Shown here one piece after another: positions 11,179 to 24,225 of a DNA stretch of 64,000 nt. Source of the DNA: Saussurea involucrata (lineage: Eukaryota > Streptophyta > Magnoliopsida > Asterales > Asteraceae); NCBI GenBank assembly GCA_033807775.1, contig CM066312.1:27067696-27131695 (forward strand). Reading direction: 5' to 3'. The translations under genes and the position numbers were made by a program. How positions within the stretch are numbered: position 1 is the stretch's first letter; each line of letters starts with the position of its first letter. The notes under the pieces are model-generated. The model was not told the origin of the DNA. It did not search any database and saw only the letters and a program-made list of their open reading frames with translations.

Positions 11179-14100
11179 TGTCACACCCCACTAAAGCGGA
11201 AAACACTAGGTATAACAGCATAGGGTTTCATAGGATGAGGTAATAGACAACACCAACCACAACATTTAATAAAGTAGTACAAAATACCGAAATACAAAAT
11301 CATAACCAAATTGTTCCCAAATAAACGACGAATACAAAAATTAACAATAGAAATTTAAAGTTCTTGATGTTGATGTCATCACACAATATGCACCCTACAC
11401 GCCTTCACTTACCTATTAGTACCTGAAAAGCATGATAAAAGAAAAAGGATCAACTACAAAGAGTTGGTGAGTTCACAGGTTTTCGTATGCACTAAAAGTA
11501 AATTTGTATGCAGAAATCGCTATTGTGAAACGTTTGTTCACACGAAGTTTAAGTAACCGGTTGTTCGGGTATTTGCACGAGGTATAAAGTATACTATGAT
11601 GCCATAAGATTGAGCCACTACCAAACCTTCCGACAAACCAACGCCCTTATATTATTCACGTCCTACCTCAGCGGTGAAATAATTCCACATGTGTAAGACC
11701 ATTGTTGTTACTGGTAAATTGCACTTCTAGCTCGTCAGCTAAAAGTGGGGTTGTTAATCCAAATAGCGCTACCCACAAATATCATCGGCTCGTAATGAGT
11801 TAATAGGTAGTGTCTAACTAGTGGGGACTTTTTCATTTAAAACTCAAGCACGTCAGAAAGTATACATACCTTAGTGCACAAACAGTTAAATTTAATGTTC
11901 AACATTTCATAGCATAATTCAATCAGTTTGCAATTATATATCATGCTTTTTCCCCAAATTGTAACAAAAGAGTAAAAAGGGGCTGTGAATACTCACAATG
12001 TTCAGCAAAGGTCTCAAGAGTTGCCGTACGGTTGAACAATTGCCCGGTTCTAGGTCCTTCCTATGGAAGTGAAACACATTATCAGTTTTGGGCCTAACTC
12101 TTAGGGGAAAAGCATGATACCGGGGATCGCAATTCCCATCCCCATCCTCGCTCCCCACTCCCCATCCCCATCCCCGTCGGGGAACAAAATTCATTCCCCA
12201 TCCCCATCCCCATCGGGGAACGGGGATCCCCACCGGGGAATCGGGGATTTTTTCCCGTTTACAAAACTTAATTTTTTTATATAATATCCTTATAAATATC
12301 AATTTCACGAATGAATGACGTATTTTTATAAACTTTAGTTAACCAACTTTTAAGTTGTCGTGTTTTTAAAGAGTTTTTCGGAAATAAATATATTAATTAC
12401 AATACATAATACTATATATTTTATACATCAACGTTATATAACTAAAAGTTTTTCCGAACAATAATACCAATACTATAATATATTTTGAAAGTTTTCTCAT
12501 AATTGAATATATATATATCATCGGATTTATCATTTTACTATGTTATATATACGTGTATATATATATATATATAAACATATTATATATAAAAACTTATATT
12601 AAATACTCGGGGTCGGGCCCGGGGTCGGGTTTGAGAGGTATCCCCATCCCCACCCCCATCCCCGGTTAACAAATTCAGGGATTCCCCATCCCCGGTCAAC
12701 TCGGGGATTCCTCGGTCAAACCGGGTTCGGGTGTCGGATCCCCGTCGGGGACGGGGTTTTTTGCCATCCCTAATCATATCTTATAAAATGTCTTAGTGTT
12801 AGTTACTAAGTTTAAGTATTATTTCGCATTGTTGATTACATGTAAATTATTGGTTTTAAAAGGTTTTTAGAATTTTATTGTTACACAATTAAATTTATAT
12901 GTTATATATAGTATTTAATCCCTTGTACCATGTTTTATAATTTCTTCATGACGAATACTTTCATTAGTTATACATATATATTTGTATTTCTTATTTACCT
13001 TGTGTTTTATCCCAAGTTCGAATTCTTATAAATCTCTTATTTATTAGGGTATCATTCATACATTCATATACATGTATATATTGTTTTTATTTGGTGTTTT
13101 ATCAAAATCTATAACTTATATGCCTTTTATTCTTTAATATTCCTAAAAATCTCTTTTTCTTGAATTAGAGTTTTTACTTTTCTGTTGGCAGAAATTTAGG
13201 TTCACTTATGGTCATAATTAAGTATTTTCTCGGATTATTTATTTAACCAAATTTTTATATATTTTAATTTAATGTCTTAGAGAACTTTTGACATAAGTAG
13301 CACCATTTTTAGAGGTGGTTAGGTATTTTAATCATTACAATTAAGTTTAAGTGTCACAATTATCAAGGCAGCCTGCATACTCTTTTTGTCACGTCCATTT
13401 GGAGGATCAAATTTCAATATTTTTCAGTGATTCAAATTGGGTTTTAAATCTAACTCAAAGATCTATCTTCCAGAAAAAGAACCATTATTTTTGGTTACAT
13501 GTTGAGGGAGTTATGACTGTTTTAAGGTAGAGATTTTACAATGCCAGATTCTGATTTCTTGCACACTCATCTTGGTTTGAATGGTTGGGACCTCAAATCT
13601 TCATATTTTTTAGTGAAACCACTTTTGTTTGAAAGATAATTCATTAAAATATGTTTCAGAAGAAAAATCAAGAATTTTAGTGGAATATTAAGAGAGTTAT
13701 GACTGATTAAAGTATAGATTTTACTCTGTCACATTGTCTTTGCACTCTTAACTTGATGTGGGTAGTTGAGGGGTCAAATCTCCGTGTTTTTACATGAAAC
13801 CATTTGGGTTTGAAAGATAACTCAATAAACAAGGCTCCAGAAGAAAAAGCATGTCATTTAACTAAGTATTTTATAAGATATGGTCAGATGAAATTCATGC
13901 ATGTAATTTGCCAGAAACTAAAAGTGCTTATTCATGGAAAATGAGTGTTTAGCTCTTTATTTTCACTCATATGATTGATTCTTTGATTTATACACTTATT
14001 TACCATTATTTTATCATAGATTTTTAGGTCAAAATCATCCTTTAACTTTTATAAACACATGCATGAACCCACACATCCCAGATTATAGCAAAAATCCACA

Positions 14101-14960
14101 TGCATGTAATCAAAACTTCGTTTTCTTGAGTACTGGTTGTATGGATCATGGATTATCACCATTTGCTTGATATTTAGCATATCATTGGTGACTAATCTAC
14201 CATTTAAAGACCCATGAAGGTCCTATACTTTAGAAACTCAAGAATAATGAAGAAAAAGTAGGAGAAATTGCAAGAAAAAGGAAGAAGATGAAGGAGAACA
14301 CAAGAGAGATGAACTTACCCACTCTAGAGATGATGTCTACCTTCAAAGATCTTCAATGATTGAATTTTTTTTGTGTGGTTTGAGGCTGAATTCGGCCAGG
14401 AGATAGAGAGGGAAAGAAAGAGTGATGAGAGTTTGAATAGAGAGAGAGAGAGAGAGGATGGTAGGAAAATGAAGAGGTTTCTTGAGAAATAGGAAAATTA
14501 ATATGAGAGTGTTGGGTAAAATGAGGGGGCCGAAATTTGGGCCTCATTTTCTATTTTTTTATTTTTTTTAAATGCTAATTATTATTGTATAAGTATATAT
14601 ATTATGTAAATTTTATAAAAAGATTGATTAAGGGTAGTTAAATCCTCATTTATCTACTTAAATTTTTGGTTTGATTATTTAAAGTTTAAAATTTATCTTT
14701 GGGTATATAAAACTATATATTTACCCCTCTTATTATTATTATTGTTATAATTAAATGTTAATTGTTCCAATTGGCATTTTATAAGACAGCTTAAACGGTT
14801 ACGTGCGGTAACAAGATTTTCTAAGCACACTGTCGGAATTCTTAGGAAACTAAAACCTTAGCCATTGTAATCAAGTCATAATGAGTTATTTCTACATGTT
14901 AATACATGTATTATGCTATTCAGTTGCTAACCTGAGTGTTTTGGTTTGACGGATGTCACA
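11179..14960 (-). repeat. Element C 3' LTR (left), with GC-rich insert
   Basis: Reads TGTCACACC to GATGTCACA on the plus strand, so TGTGACATCC to GGTGTGACA on the minus strand. It aligns with 18717-23521 apart from insertions. Most is AT-rich and non-coding. A GA microsatellite lies near 14435-14455. Confidence 0.92.
12116..12773. mobile_element. GC-rich insert in element C's left LTR
   Basis: About 650 bases present here and absent from the matching place in the right LTR (near 19650). Both ends are rich in CCCCATCCCC, CGGGGA and GGTCGGG words around an AT-rich centre with a TA run near 12555-12580. The right edge reads TTTGCCATCCCTA, like a hAT-type terminus on the reverse strand, but I find no clean matching left terminus or target duplication. 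Possibly a damaged small DNA transposon. Boundaries are approximate. Confidence 0.45.
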
Positions 14961-14994
14961 GTCTTCCCTTGTTAGAAGAATTTCGTCCCGAAAT
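14961..14994 (-). other. Element C polypurine tract and 3' spacer
   Basis: On the minus strand AACAAGGGAAGAC abuts the TGTGACATCC start of the 3' LTR. This fixes the element's orientation. Confidence 0.65.
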
Positions 14995-16193
14995 TCAATG
15001 ATTGCCATTCCCGGTCTGATCCTTTGCAAAAAGGTTAGGGTACTTACGTTTCATGTAATCTTCTCGTTCCCATGTATACTCAGGTCCATGCCTCGAATTC
15101 CAACGAACTTTTAAAATTGGGATCTTACTACGCTTTAGTCGTTGACTTCTCGGTCAAGGATTTCAATCGGTTCTTCTATGAAGTGTAACCGATCGTTGAT
15201 CTGAACGTCATCTAGGGGTAGAACCAATGATTCATCAGTTAGGCATTTCTTAAGGTTTGACACATGGAACGTATTGTGGATGGCACTTAGCTCTTGCGGT
15301 AAATTAAGTTTATATGCTACTGGACCAATCCTTTCAACTATTTCAAACAGGCCAATATATCTCGGACTCAGCTTGCCTCTTTTTCCGAAGCGTACTAATC
15401 CTTTCCAAGGCGATACCTTTAGAAGCACTTTATCACCCACTTGGAATTCTAATGGCTTCCTGCGGTTATCTGCATAACTCTTCTGACGATCTCTTGCGGC
15501 CTTAAGTCTATCCTTGATCATTGAGATCCTGTCCGTAGTCTCTTCAATGATGTCGGTCCTAGTCAATTGTCTGTCGCCAATTTCCAACCAACTAAGTGGG
15601 GATCTACACTTGCGTCCATATAAGGCTTCATACGGTGCACACTGAATGCTGGTATGATAGTTGTTGTTGTAGGCGAACTCAACTAATGGTAGGTGAGTAT
15701 CCCAACTTCCACCAAAATCTATCACACATGCACGCAGCATATCCTCTAGTGTCTGTATAGTTCTTTCTGACTGACCGTCCGTTTGATGATGGTAGGAAGT
15801 GCTCAATTCCAAATGCGTACCCAACGGTTTGTGGAGTGATCGCCAAAACCGTGACGTAAAACGACTATCTCTATCCGAGACGATGGAATTAGGCACTCCA
15901 TGACGCGTAACGATTTCATTGATGTAAATTTGTGCAAGCTTTTCCATCTTGTAGTCTTCCCGAATAGGAAGGAAATGCGCAGATTTCGTAAGTCAGTCCA
16001 CTATAACCCAGATTGAGTTGTGCCCCTTCCCAGTTCTGGGTAGTTTGGTTACGAAATACATAGCAATTTATTCCCATTTCCATTGGGGAATCTCCGGTTG
16101 TTGTAATAGACCAATTCTGATGTTCGGCCTTAACTTTGCACAAGTTAAGCACTTGTTTACATACAAAGCAATGTCTTTCTTCATTCCCGGCCA
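14995..16193 (-). pseudogene. Element C integrase with chromodomain-like tail
   Basis: Right to left: zinc-binding remnant, then the DDE core. The first catalytic Asp, expected in the WKWE-xIAMDF block, reads Tyr (near 16060), with stops on either side at expected Glu and Arg codons. The second Asp (SDRDSRFTSRFW) and the Glu (TDGQSERTIQ) are present at 15740-15890. A GPY-type module follows (KLSPRYIGLFEIVERIG, FHVSNLKKCL). A single-base frameshift near 15144 puts the last part in another frame, where KVRWNSRHGPEYTWE (about 15055-15100) looks like the end of a chromodomain. The stop is near 14995. Chromodomain integrases are thought to steer insertion into heterochromatin. Non-functional. Confidence 0.88.
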
Positions 16194-18325
16194 TCAGTAG
16201 TATTCCTTTAGATCTTTGTACAACTTATCCGCTCCTGGGTGGATCGAATACCTAGACTTGTGGGCTTCTTCCAAAACTACTTCCCGTTCGTTGTTAACTT
16301 TTGGAATCCAAACTCTGTCCTTGAAATAACGTACTCCATCAACCTTAGTTTCAAATTTACTCTCTATACCATAAAGGGTCTCGTCCTTCAAGTTTTCCGT
16401 TTTCAATGCTTCTTCTTGAGCTTCCCGAATTCGAGTCTTTAAACTCGTCTGAACCAGCGCTCCCAACGCTCGTACTCTTGAAGGTTTTACCCTTTCCTTC
16501 CAGCTTAGTGCGTCGGCTATCACATTAGCCTTGCCTGGATGGTACTTTATTTCACAATCATAGTCGCTAAGCAATTCAACCCATCTTCTTTGCCTCATAT
16601 TAAGCATTTTCTAGTCAAGGATGTGTTAAAGGCTTTTATGGTCGGTGTAGACGGTGCATTTCGTGCCGTAAAGATAATGTCTCCAAATCTTGAGTGCGAA
16701 CACTACGACTCCTAACTCTAGATCGTGAGTGGTATAGTTCTTCTCATGAACCTTAAGTTGCCTCGAAGCATATGCAATGACCTTGTCCTTCTGCATCAAC
16801 ACACACCCCAAACGTGTGATGCATCGCAGTAGACTACGAAATTCTCCGCGCCTTCTGGCAATGCCAGAATTGGTGCATTACGTAACCTATGCTTAAGTGT
16901 TCGGAATGCTTCTTCTTGTTTCTCTCTCCAAATAAACTTCTTATCCTTTTGGGTTAATGTCGTTAGTGGTTGCGCAATTTTTGAGAAATTCGCAATGAAT
17001 CGCCGATAATAGCCTGCTAAACCGAGAAATTGACGAATTTCTGCCGGGGTCTTCGGGGCTTCCCACTTCTTGATGGCCTCGATTTTTATCGGATCTACAT
17101 GAATTCCCTTCTCATTAATCACGTGGCCAAGAAAATGTACCTCACGAATCCAAAATTCGCATTTGGAGAACTTTGCATACAGTTTCTGGTCCCTGAGCAG
17201 TTCTAGTATCAGCTTTAGATGTCGCTCATGATCCTCCTTGCTTTGCGAATAAATTAGTATATCATCTATGAACACGATCACGAACTCGTCCAAGTACGGT
17301 CTACAGACCCTGTTCATTAAGTCCATGAAGACAGCTGGTGCGTTGGTTAGCCCGAAAGGCATAACCAGGAACTCGTAATGGCCGTATCGAGTCCTAAACG
17401 CCGTCTTGGGAATATCCTCTTCACGGACCCTCATTTGATGATATCCAGATCGAAGATCAATTTTTGAAAAGTATGTAGCACCTTGGAGTTGGTCAAACAG
17501 GTCGTTGATTCGGGGAAGAGGGTATCGGTTCTTGATTGTTAACTTATTGAGCTCTCTATAATCGATGCACATCCGCAAGGATCCATCTTTCTTTTTAACG
17601 AAAAGAACTGGGGCTCCCCATGGTGAAGAGCTAGGTCTTATGAGTCCTTTGTCGAGCAGCTCCTGGAGTTGTCCTGACAATTCATGCATTTTCGATGGGG
17701 CCAATCGGTACGGTGATTTAGCCACAGGTGCAACTCCAGGAATTAAGTCGATGTGGAATTCGATTTGTCTTGACGGGGGTAGTCCTGGTAGCTCATCCGG
17801 GAACACCTCGGAAAAATCCCGAACTACAGGAAAATCCTGAATGCGTTTCTCTTCGATTTCCTTAACTATAAGGTGGGCCAAAAACGCAATGCATTCCTTT
17901 TTCAAGTACTTCCGCATATTCATGCACGCCACTATGTTAAAATTCTTTCCAGGCTTCTCTCCACGCACGACGAGTGTTTCACCCTCTGGCAGCAGAATTC
18001 GGATGATTTTTTCGGAACAACATATTTCAACTCGGTTTTCGGATAGCCAATCCATGCCCACGACTATGTCAAAGCTTCCTAGCTCAATTGGAATAAGGTC
18101 TATACTAAAGTTCTTATTACCTAAGTTTAAGGTGCAGTCCGTAATTACGTCCCTGGCCTTAACTTCTTGCCCATTGGCAAATTCAATAACGTAGACCTCT
18201 TTCAACTTTTGAGGTTTCAAATTAATTTTTCGCCTAAACTCTAGTGATACAAAGCTCCTAGGTCGACTAGTAACATAGCCAGAGGCGTCGGCAGAGTACT
18301 CAGTGGGAGTGGACGAGGACAACAT
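16194..18325 (-). pseudogene. Element C protease end, reverse transcriptase and RNase H
   Basis: A 509-codon open frame (18325-16796) starts with 24 unrelated-looking residues, then SFVSLEF, which normally sits just after a gypsy protease active site, and FDIVVGMDWL. The catalytic Asp-Ser-Gly and all of gag are gone. Reverse transcriptase follows, with YRELNKLTIKNRYPLP near residue 256 and the catalytic FIDDIL at residue 352. RNase H (CDASH, DHKSL) continues to 16194 but is broken by a frameshift near 16805, two stops at expected Gln codons (about 16613 and 16624) and a stop at an expected Trp near 16194. The three stops fit C-to-T or G-to-A decay. Confidence 0.9.
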
Positions 18326-18699
18326 AGTGAACTGCGATATTAGTAGACTTAGTTACCATGTGTGCTATTGTAAGTGCCTAAGATATTCATTGTTTATGCA
18401 TGCATACACAAAAATCATGCTTTCCATGTTTAAGTAGAAAATTTATTTTAAGCATACTTCCAATATAATCAATCCAAGTCCCCCATTATACATACCTAAA
18501 TTAAACATAGGTGATCAGGCTTTGTCTAATTGAGGTATAATAATGTGACACTCAACTTAGTTATATTAGTAATATGCTTCAAATTTTGAAAATCATTTCG
18601 AAAACCGTTTTTTATTTTTTTTTATTTTTTTTTATTTTTTTTACTTTTGGGTTATAGTTTGTGGTTTCCATAAGAAAAACGACATTCTCTATAACCTTA
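18326..18699. other. Element C leader, non-coding
   Basis: Short non-coding stretch between the truncated pol and the primer-binding site, with an AT-rich poly-T block near 18605-18645. A normal element would have a gag of well over 1 kb here. Confidence 0.6.
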
Positions 18700-18712
18700 G
18701 GCTATGATACCA
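18700..18712 (-). other. Element C primer-binding site
   Basis: Minus strand TGGTATCATAGCC, one base different from the plant initiator-Met tRNA site TGGTATCAGAGCC, lying four bases from the LTR end. Element F has the same variant base. Confidence 0.8.
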
Positions 18713-18716
18713 AATC

Positions 18717-21700
18717 TGTCACACCCCGCTAAAGCGGAAAATACGAGGTATAACAGCGTAGGGTTTCATAGGATGAGGTAATAGACAACACCAACCACAA
18801 CATTTAATAAAGTAGTACAAAATACCGCAATACAAAGTCATAACCAAATTGTTCCCAAATAAACGACGGATACAAAATTAACATAGAAATTTAAAGTTCT
18901 TGATGTTGATGTCATCACACAATATGCACCCTACATGCCTTCACTTACCTATTAGTACCTGAAAAGCATGATAAAAGAAAAAGGGTCAACTACAAAGAGT
19001 TGGTGAGTTCACAGGTTTTCGTATGCACTAAAAGTAAATTTGTATGCAGAAATCGCTATTGTGAAACGTTTGTTCACACGAAGTTTAAGTAACCGGTTGT
19101 TCGAGTATTGGCACGAGGTATAAAGTATACTATGGTGCCATAACATTGAGCCACTACCAAACCTTCCGACAAACCAACGCCCCTTATATTATTCACGTCC
19201 TACCTCAGCGGTGAAATAAATCCACATGTGTAAGACCATTGTTGTTACTGGTAAAGTGCACTTCTAGCTCGTCAGCTAAAAGTGGGGTTGTTAATCCAAA
19301 TAACGCTACCCACAAATACCATTGGCTCGTAATGAGTTAATAGGTAGTGTCTAACTAGTGGGGACTTTTTCATTTAAAACTCAAGCACATCAGAAAGTAT
19401 ACATACCTTAGTGCACAAACAGTTAAATTTAAAGTTCAACATTTCATAGCCTAATTCAATCAGTTTGCAATTCGATATCATGCTTTTCCCCCAAATTGTA
19501 ACAAAAGAGTAAAAAGGGGCTGTGAATACTCACAATGTTCAGCAAAGGTTTCAAGAGTTGCCGCACGGTTGCACAATTGCCCAGTTCTAGGTCCTTCCTA
19601 TGGAAGTGAAACACATTATCAGTTTTGGGCCTAACTCTTAGGGCTAAAGCATTGCTTAGCTCATCATATCTTATAAAATATCTTAGTGTTAGTTACTAAG
19701 TTTAAGTATTATTTCGCGTTGTTGATTACATGTAAATTATTGGTTTTAAAAGGTTTGTAGAATTTTATTGTTACACAATTAAATTTATCTAGTACCATGT
19801 TTTATAATTTCTTCATGACGAATACTTTCATTAATTATACATATATATTTGTATTCCTTATTTACCTTGTGTTTTATCCCAAGTTCGAATTCTTATAAAT
19901 CTCTTATTTATTAGGGTATCATTCATACATTCATATACATGTATATATTGTTTTTATTTGGTGTTTTATCAAAATCTATAACTTATATGCCTTTTATTCT
20001 TTAATATTCCTAAAAATCCATTTTTCTTGAATTAGAGTTTTTACTTTTCTGTTGGCAGAAATTTAGGTTCAATTATGGTCATAATTAAGTATTTTCTCGG
20101 ATTATTTTTTTAACCAAATTTTTATATATTTTAATTTAATGTCTTAGAGAACTTTTGACATAAGTAGCACCATTTTTAGAGGTGGTTAGGTATTTTAATC
20201 ATTACAATTAAATTTAAGTGTCACAGTTATCAAGGCAGCCTGCATACTCTTTTTGTCATGTCCATTTGGAGGGTCAAATTTCAATATTTTTCAGTGATTC
20301 AAATTGGGTTTTAAATCTAACTCAAAGATCTATCTTCCAGAAAAAGAACCATCATTTTTGGTTACATATTGAGGGAGTTATGACTGTTTTAAGGTAGAGA
20401 TTTTACTATGCTAGATTCTGATTTCTTGCACACTCATATTGGTTTGAATGGTTGGGACCTCAAATCTTCATATTTTTTAGTGCAACCACTTTTGTTTGAA
20501 AGATAATTCATTAAAATAAGTTTCAGAAGAAAAATCAAGAATTTTAGTGGAATATTAAGAGAGTTATGACTGATTAAAGTAGAGATTTTACTCTGTCAGA
20601 TTGTCTTTGCACTCTTAACTTGATGTGGGTAGTTGAGGTGTCAAATCTCCGTGTTTTTACATGAAACCACTTGGGTTTGAAAGATAACTCAATAAACAAG
20701 GCTCCAGAAGCAAATTCATTTCATTTAACTAAGTAATTTACAAAATATGGTCGGGTGAAGTTCATGCATGTAATCTGCCAGAAACTAAAAGTGCTTATTC
20801 ATGAAAAATGAGTGTTTTAGCTCTTTATTTTCACTCATATGATTGATTCTTTAATTTATACACTTATTTGCCATTATTTTATCATAGATTTTTAGGTCAA
20901 AATCATCCTTTAACTTTTATAAACACATGCATGAACCCACACATCTCAGATTATAGCAAAAATCCACATGCATGTAATCAAAACTTCGTTTTCTTGAATT
21001 CTAGTTGTATGGATCATGGATTATCACCATTTGCTTGACATTTAGCATATCATTGGTGACTAATCTACCATTTAAAGACCCATGAAGGTCCTATTGTAAC
21101 AAACCGATTCTCAAACATGCATCAAATAACATATATTGCATAACATTGTTACATAAACAAAGATACATCATAAAACAGGTACGGTCCCTTAGTCTTTACA
21201 ACCATAATACATATTTTTTTACAAACTTTTTGCTAATTAATTTACATTATGACTAACAACAAGGTCATTTGTACAAAACACTTCTTAATCTTCATAACAT
21301 AAGTCTTCCCAAAAGCTATTCACCGATTATCCTTCTTACATGCTTTTACTTGATCCACGACCTGGAATACATATTTTTAAAACAAAATGAGGGTTGGACC
21401 TAGTGGTCTAAGTGAGAAAATCCCTGTTAGTTCAAAATCATTTGCACAACCACCATATACATCATTTAAATATAAATACCAATTACAAATCATGCATCGT
21501 GTACTTTCCTGTCTCATTTCCATGGCCATATTAGATGGTTGCGAGCCAACAAATAAATTTACTCCGCTGTACTAAAATACAGCCAACGCCGTTGTCCCTC
21601 CGTACAGCCAACTCCCCCGGTCCTAAGCCCGGCCAACGTGCTCTCATGTATTGTAATACTCGTATAAATATAACATACACTTCAATGTATCATATTTAAT

Positions 21701-23521
21701 ACATATGCACATAATTACACAAATTATCACATTCACAATCCACATATATGTATTCCAATTTGAAAACATTTTAAAGTAAAACTCACCTGTTTGCTTATCA
21801 AAACGCTTCCAAGCCTTTTCCAAAAGATTCAGTCTTTCACCCAGAATTCACAGAATTTGAAATAATTTACATTCAATTATCTCCTTACCAACTAAACTAT
21901 AAGACTTACTAGAAGACTAAGAATTCTAGATAATTTCTATCTAACTATTATCTTCAAATGTTTCCCCCAAACCCAAACTTAAGTCGAGTCCACAGTATTT
22001 CCAGTCCTCATTTATATCCTATCCAAGAGGCGACAAAATACAAAGTTACTGGATACTCAAAAGTATCTGAAATCACAAAAGTAACCAAACAACTAAAGTT
22101 TCTGGATACAACAGAACTATCCGGACAACATGACTAATCCGGACAACACAACTTTTCGGACAACACAAACAATCCGGATAACATCCGGATACCAAAGCAA
22201 TTCGGACACCATCCGGTATCTCATTTTAATCGGAAACATATAGAAAGAGGAACTTACCGGATACTTGACTCGTCCGGACACTAGCAAGAAGAACTACCGG
22301 ATACTACCAAAAGAAACAACCGGATACTACCAAAAGAAACTACCGGACACATTCAACATGTGTCTGGAAACCTCTGTCGGTTTACCCCATTTTAACCCAG
22401 AAATCGACTGAATTTAACACCAGTCCAGATTTGATAATTCTAATCCGATAGAAACTATCTACTAACAATTATACACATAAAATGTAAATGAAACATACCT
22501 CAAATCACTTCCAATGAATCAAATTTGAAGCCTTAACCTAAATCTTCTTCTTCTTCTTTTGGTCCCAAAACACACATACACACTCACTGATTTTATTTTC
22601 TGCTAAATGAAAATATCTGGTAGCTTAAGGATAATATTAAACCATATTTACCATTTTAGACCTTGCACTATTCACTAATGACCCAAACACCCCTAAACTT
22701 ATAAATTAACCCAAACTTACCCTAAACATCCTATTTTAATGTTAACTTTATTTAACGAAAAGGGAATTTAACTAACGAACTTACCCGGGGTATTACACCT
22801 ATATTTTAGAAACTCAAGAAAAAGGAAGAAAAAGTTGGAGAAATTGCAAGAAAAAGGAAGAGGATGAAGGAGAACACAAGAGAGATGAACTTACCCACTC
22901 TAGAGATGATGTCTACCTTCAAAGATCTTCAAAGATTGAATTTTTTTGTGTGGTTTGGGGCTGAATTCGGCCAGGAGATAGAGAGGGAAAAAAGAGTGAT
23001 GAGAGTTTGAATAGAGAGAGAGAGGATGGTAGGAAAATGAAGAGGTTTCTTGAGAAATAGGAAAATTAATATGAGAGTGTTGGGTAAAATGAGGGGGCCG
23101 AAATTTGGGCCTCATTTTCTATTTTTTTTTAAATGCTACTTAATATTGTATAAGTATATATATTATGCAAATTTTATAAAAAGATTGATTAAAGGTAGTT
23201 AAATCCTCATTTATCTACTTAAATTTTTGGTTTGATTATTTAAAGTTTAAAATTTATCTTTGGGTATATAAAACTATATATTTACCCCTCTTATTATTAT
23301 TATTGTTATAATTAAATGTTAATTGTTCCAATTGGCATTTTATAAGACAGCTTAATTGGTTACGTGCGGTAACAAGATTTTCGAAGCACACTGTCGGAAT
23401 TCTTAGGAAACTAAAACCTTAGCCATCGTAATTAAGTCATAATGAGTTATTTATACATATTAAGACATGCATTATGCTATTCAGTTGCTAACCTGAGTGT
23501 TTTGGTTTGACGGATGTCACA
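18717..23521 (-). repeat. Element C 5' LTR (right), with solo LTR inside
   Basis: Partner of 11179-14960, starting TGTCACACC on the plus strand and ending GATGTCACA. Interrupted by solo LTR S at 21095-22797. The tail at 22803-23521 resumes the match with the left copy. Confidence 0.92.
21095..22797 (-). mobile_element. Solo LTR S (chromovirus type)
   Basis: 1.7 kb absent from C's other LTR, flanked by CCTAT duplications (21090-21094 and 22798-22802). On the minus strand it begins TGTAATACCCCGGG and ends TTGTTACA. It has no pol or second LTR, so it is what remains after LTR-LTR recombination. Minus-strand parts match element G's LTR: the stretch around CTAACCCTCATTTTTGT (compare 45990-46030) and GGCCGGGCTTAGGACCGG (compare 45776). 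The segment at 22090-22380 holds many CCGGATAC and CCGGACAC words. Confidence 0.9.
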
Positions 23522-23526
23522 TTCAC

Positions 23527-24225
23527 CCATGTATAGCGTGAGAAGTCGTCGACCATCACTAGGACGTATTTCTTTTTGTTGATACTCTAAACACGCATCA
23601 GTCCGCACAAATCCATATAGATGAGTTCAAGGGACCGGGAAGTGCTCGGAGCGGCCTTCGGCTTGTGAGTCACTCTCTTCATTTTTCCCATCTCGCATGC
23701 CCCGCAGAGTTTGTCCTTTTCGAACTTGAGCTCGAGCATGCCTTTCACGTGTCCGCCTAGCACCAGCATGTTGATATTCTTGAAGTTGAGGTGCGAGAGT
23801 CGATGCCATATCCATGATTGTTGAGAGTTGGCCTTCGACATAAGGCAGACGGAATCTTCGGCCTTTAGGGCAGAGAGGTCAATGGTGTAGAGGTTGGTCT
23901 TCCGAGTGCCAACAAGTACCTCCTTTCCGTCTTCAGTGCGGACGCTATACCGTTTAGCTTTGAAGTTGACCTTGAGATCTTTATCGCATAACTGGCCGAT
24001 GCTGAATAGATTGTGTCCCAATCCCGCGACGTATGATACTTTCTTGATCGTGATCTTATCTTGAACGATATCGTCGTAGCCCATAATCAACGCCTTGTCA
24101 TCGTTCCTAAACCTTACATCTCCACAGTATTTCTCTGTAAAGTTCGTGAGTAGCTCCCTCCTTCCGGTCATGTGCTTGGAGCATCCTAAGTCTAAGTACC
24201 ACACATGACCGTCCTGCAAAAACAA
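23527..24225 (-). pseudogene. Element A protease end, GAG-pre-integrase and integrase start
   Basis: Right to left: protease active-site region WYLDLGCSKHMTG, where Leu replaces the usual Ser of Asp-Ser-Gly. The GAG-pre-integrase block follows (HNLFSIGQLCDKD, WHRLSHLNFKNI), then integrase zinc-binding residues (KLCGACEMGKMKR) and LIYMDLCG. A TAG at 23587-23589 interrupts the frame before VDDFSRYTWV, which carries the first catalytic Asp and abuts element C. Confidence 0.9.

Larger units (their letters stand above)
11179..23521 (-). mobile_element. Element C: long-LTR Ty3/gypsy chromovirus, gag deleted
   Basis: 12.3-kb element on the minus strand between TTCAC duplications. Its LTRs are about 3.1-3.8 kb each once inserts are removed, which fits the Tekay/Del group of plant chromoviruses. 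The interior (14961-18716) holds reverse transcriptase, RNase H, integrase and a chromodomain-like tail, but gag and the first part of the protease are missing. Primer-binding site and polypurine tract are present. Both LTRs carry later insertions. Confidence 0.9.

Noticed and set aside
11934..12308. Gly/Trp-rich minus-strand frame in element C's left LTR
   Set aside because: Translation of the CCCCATCCCC-type repeat; absent from the partner LTR.
21387..21575. 62-codon frame in the solo LTR
   Set aside because: Short, no recognisable domain, in a region that aligns with non-coding parts of element G's LTR.
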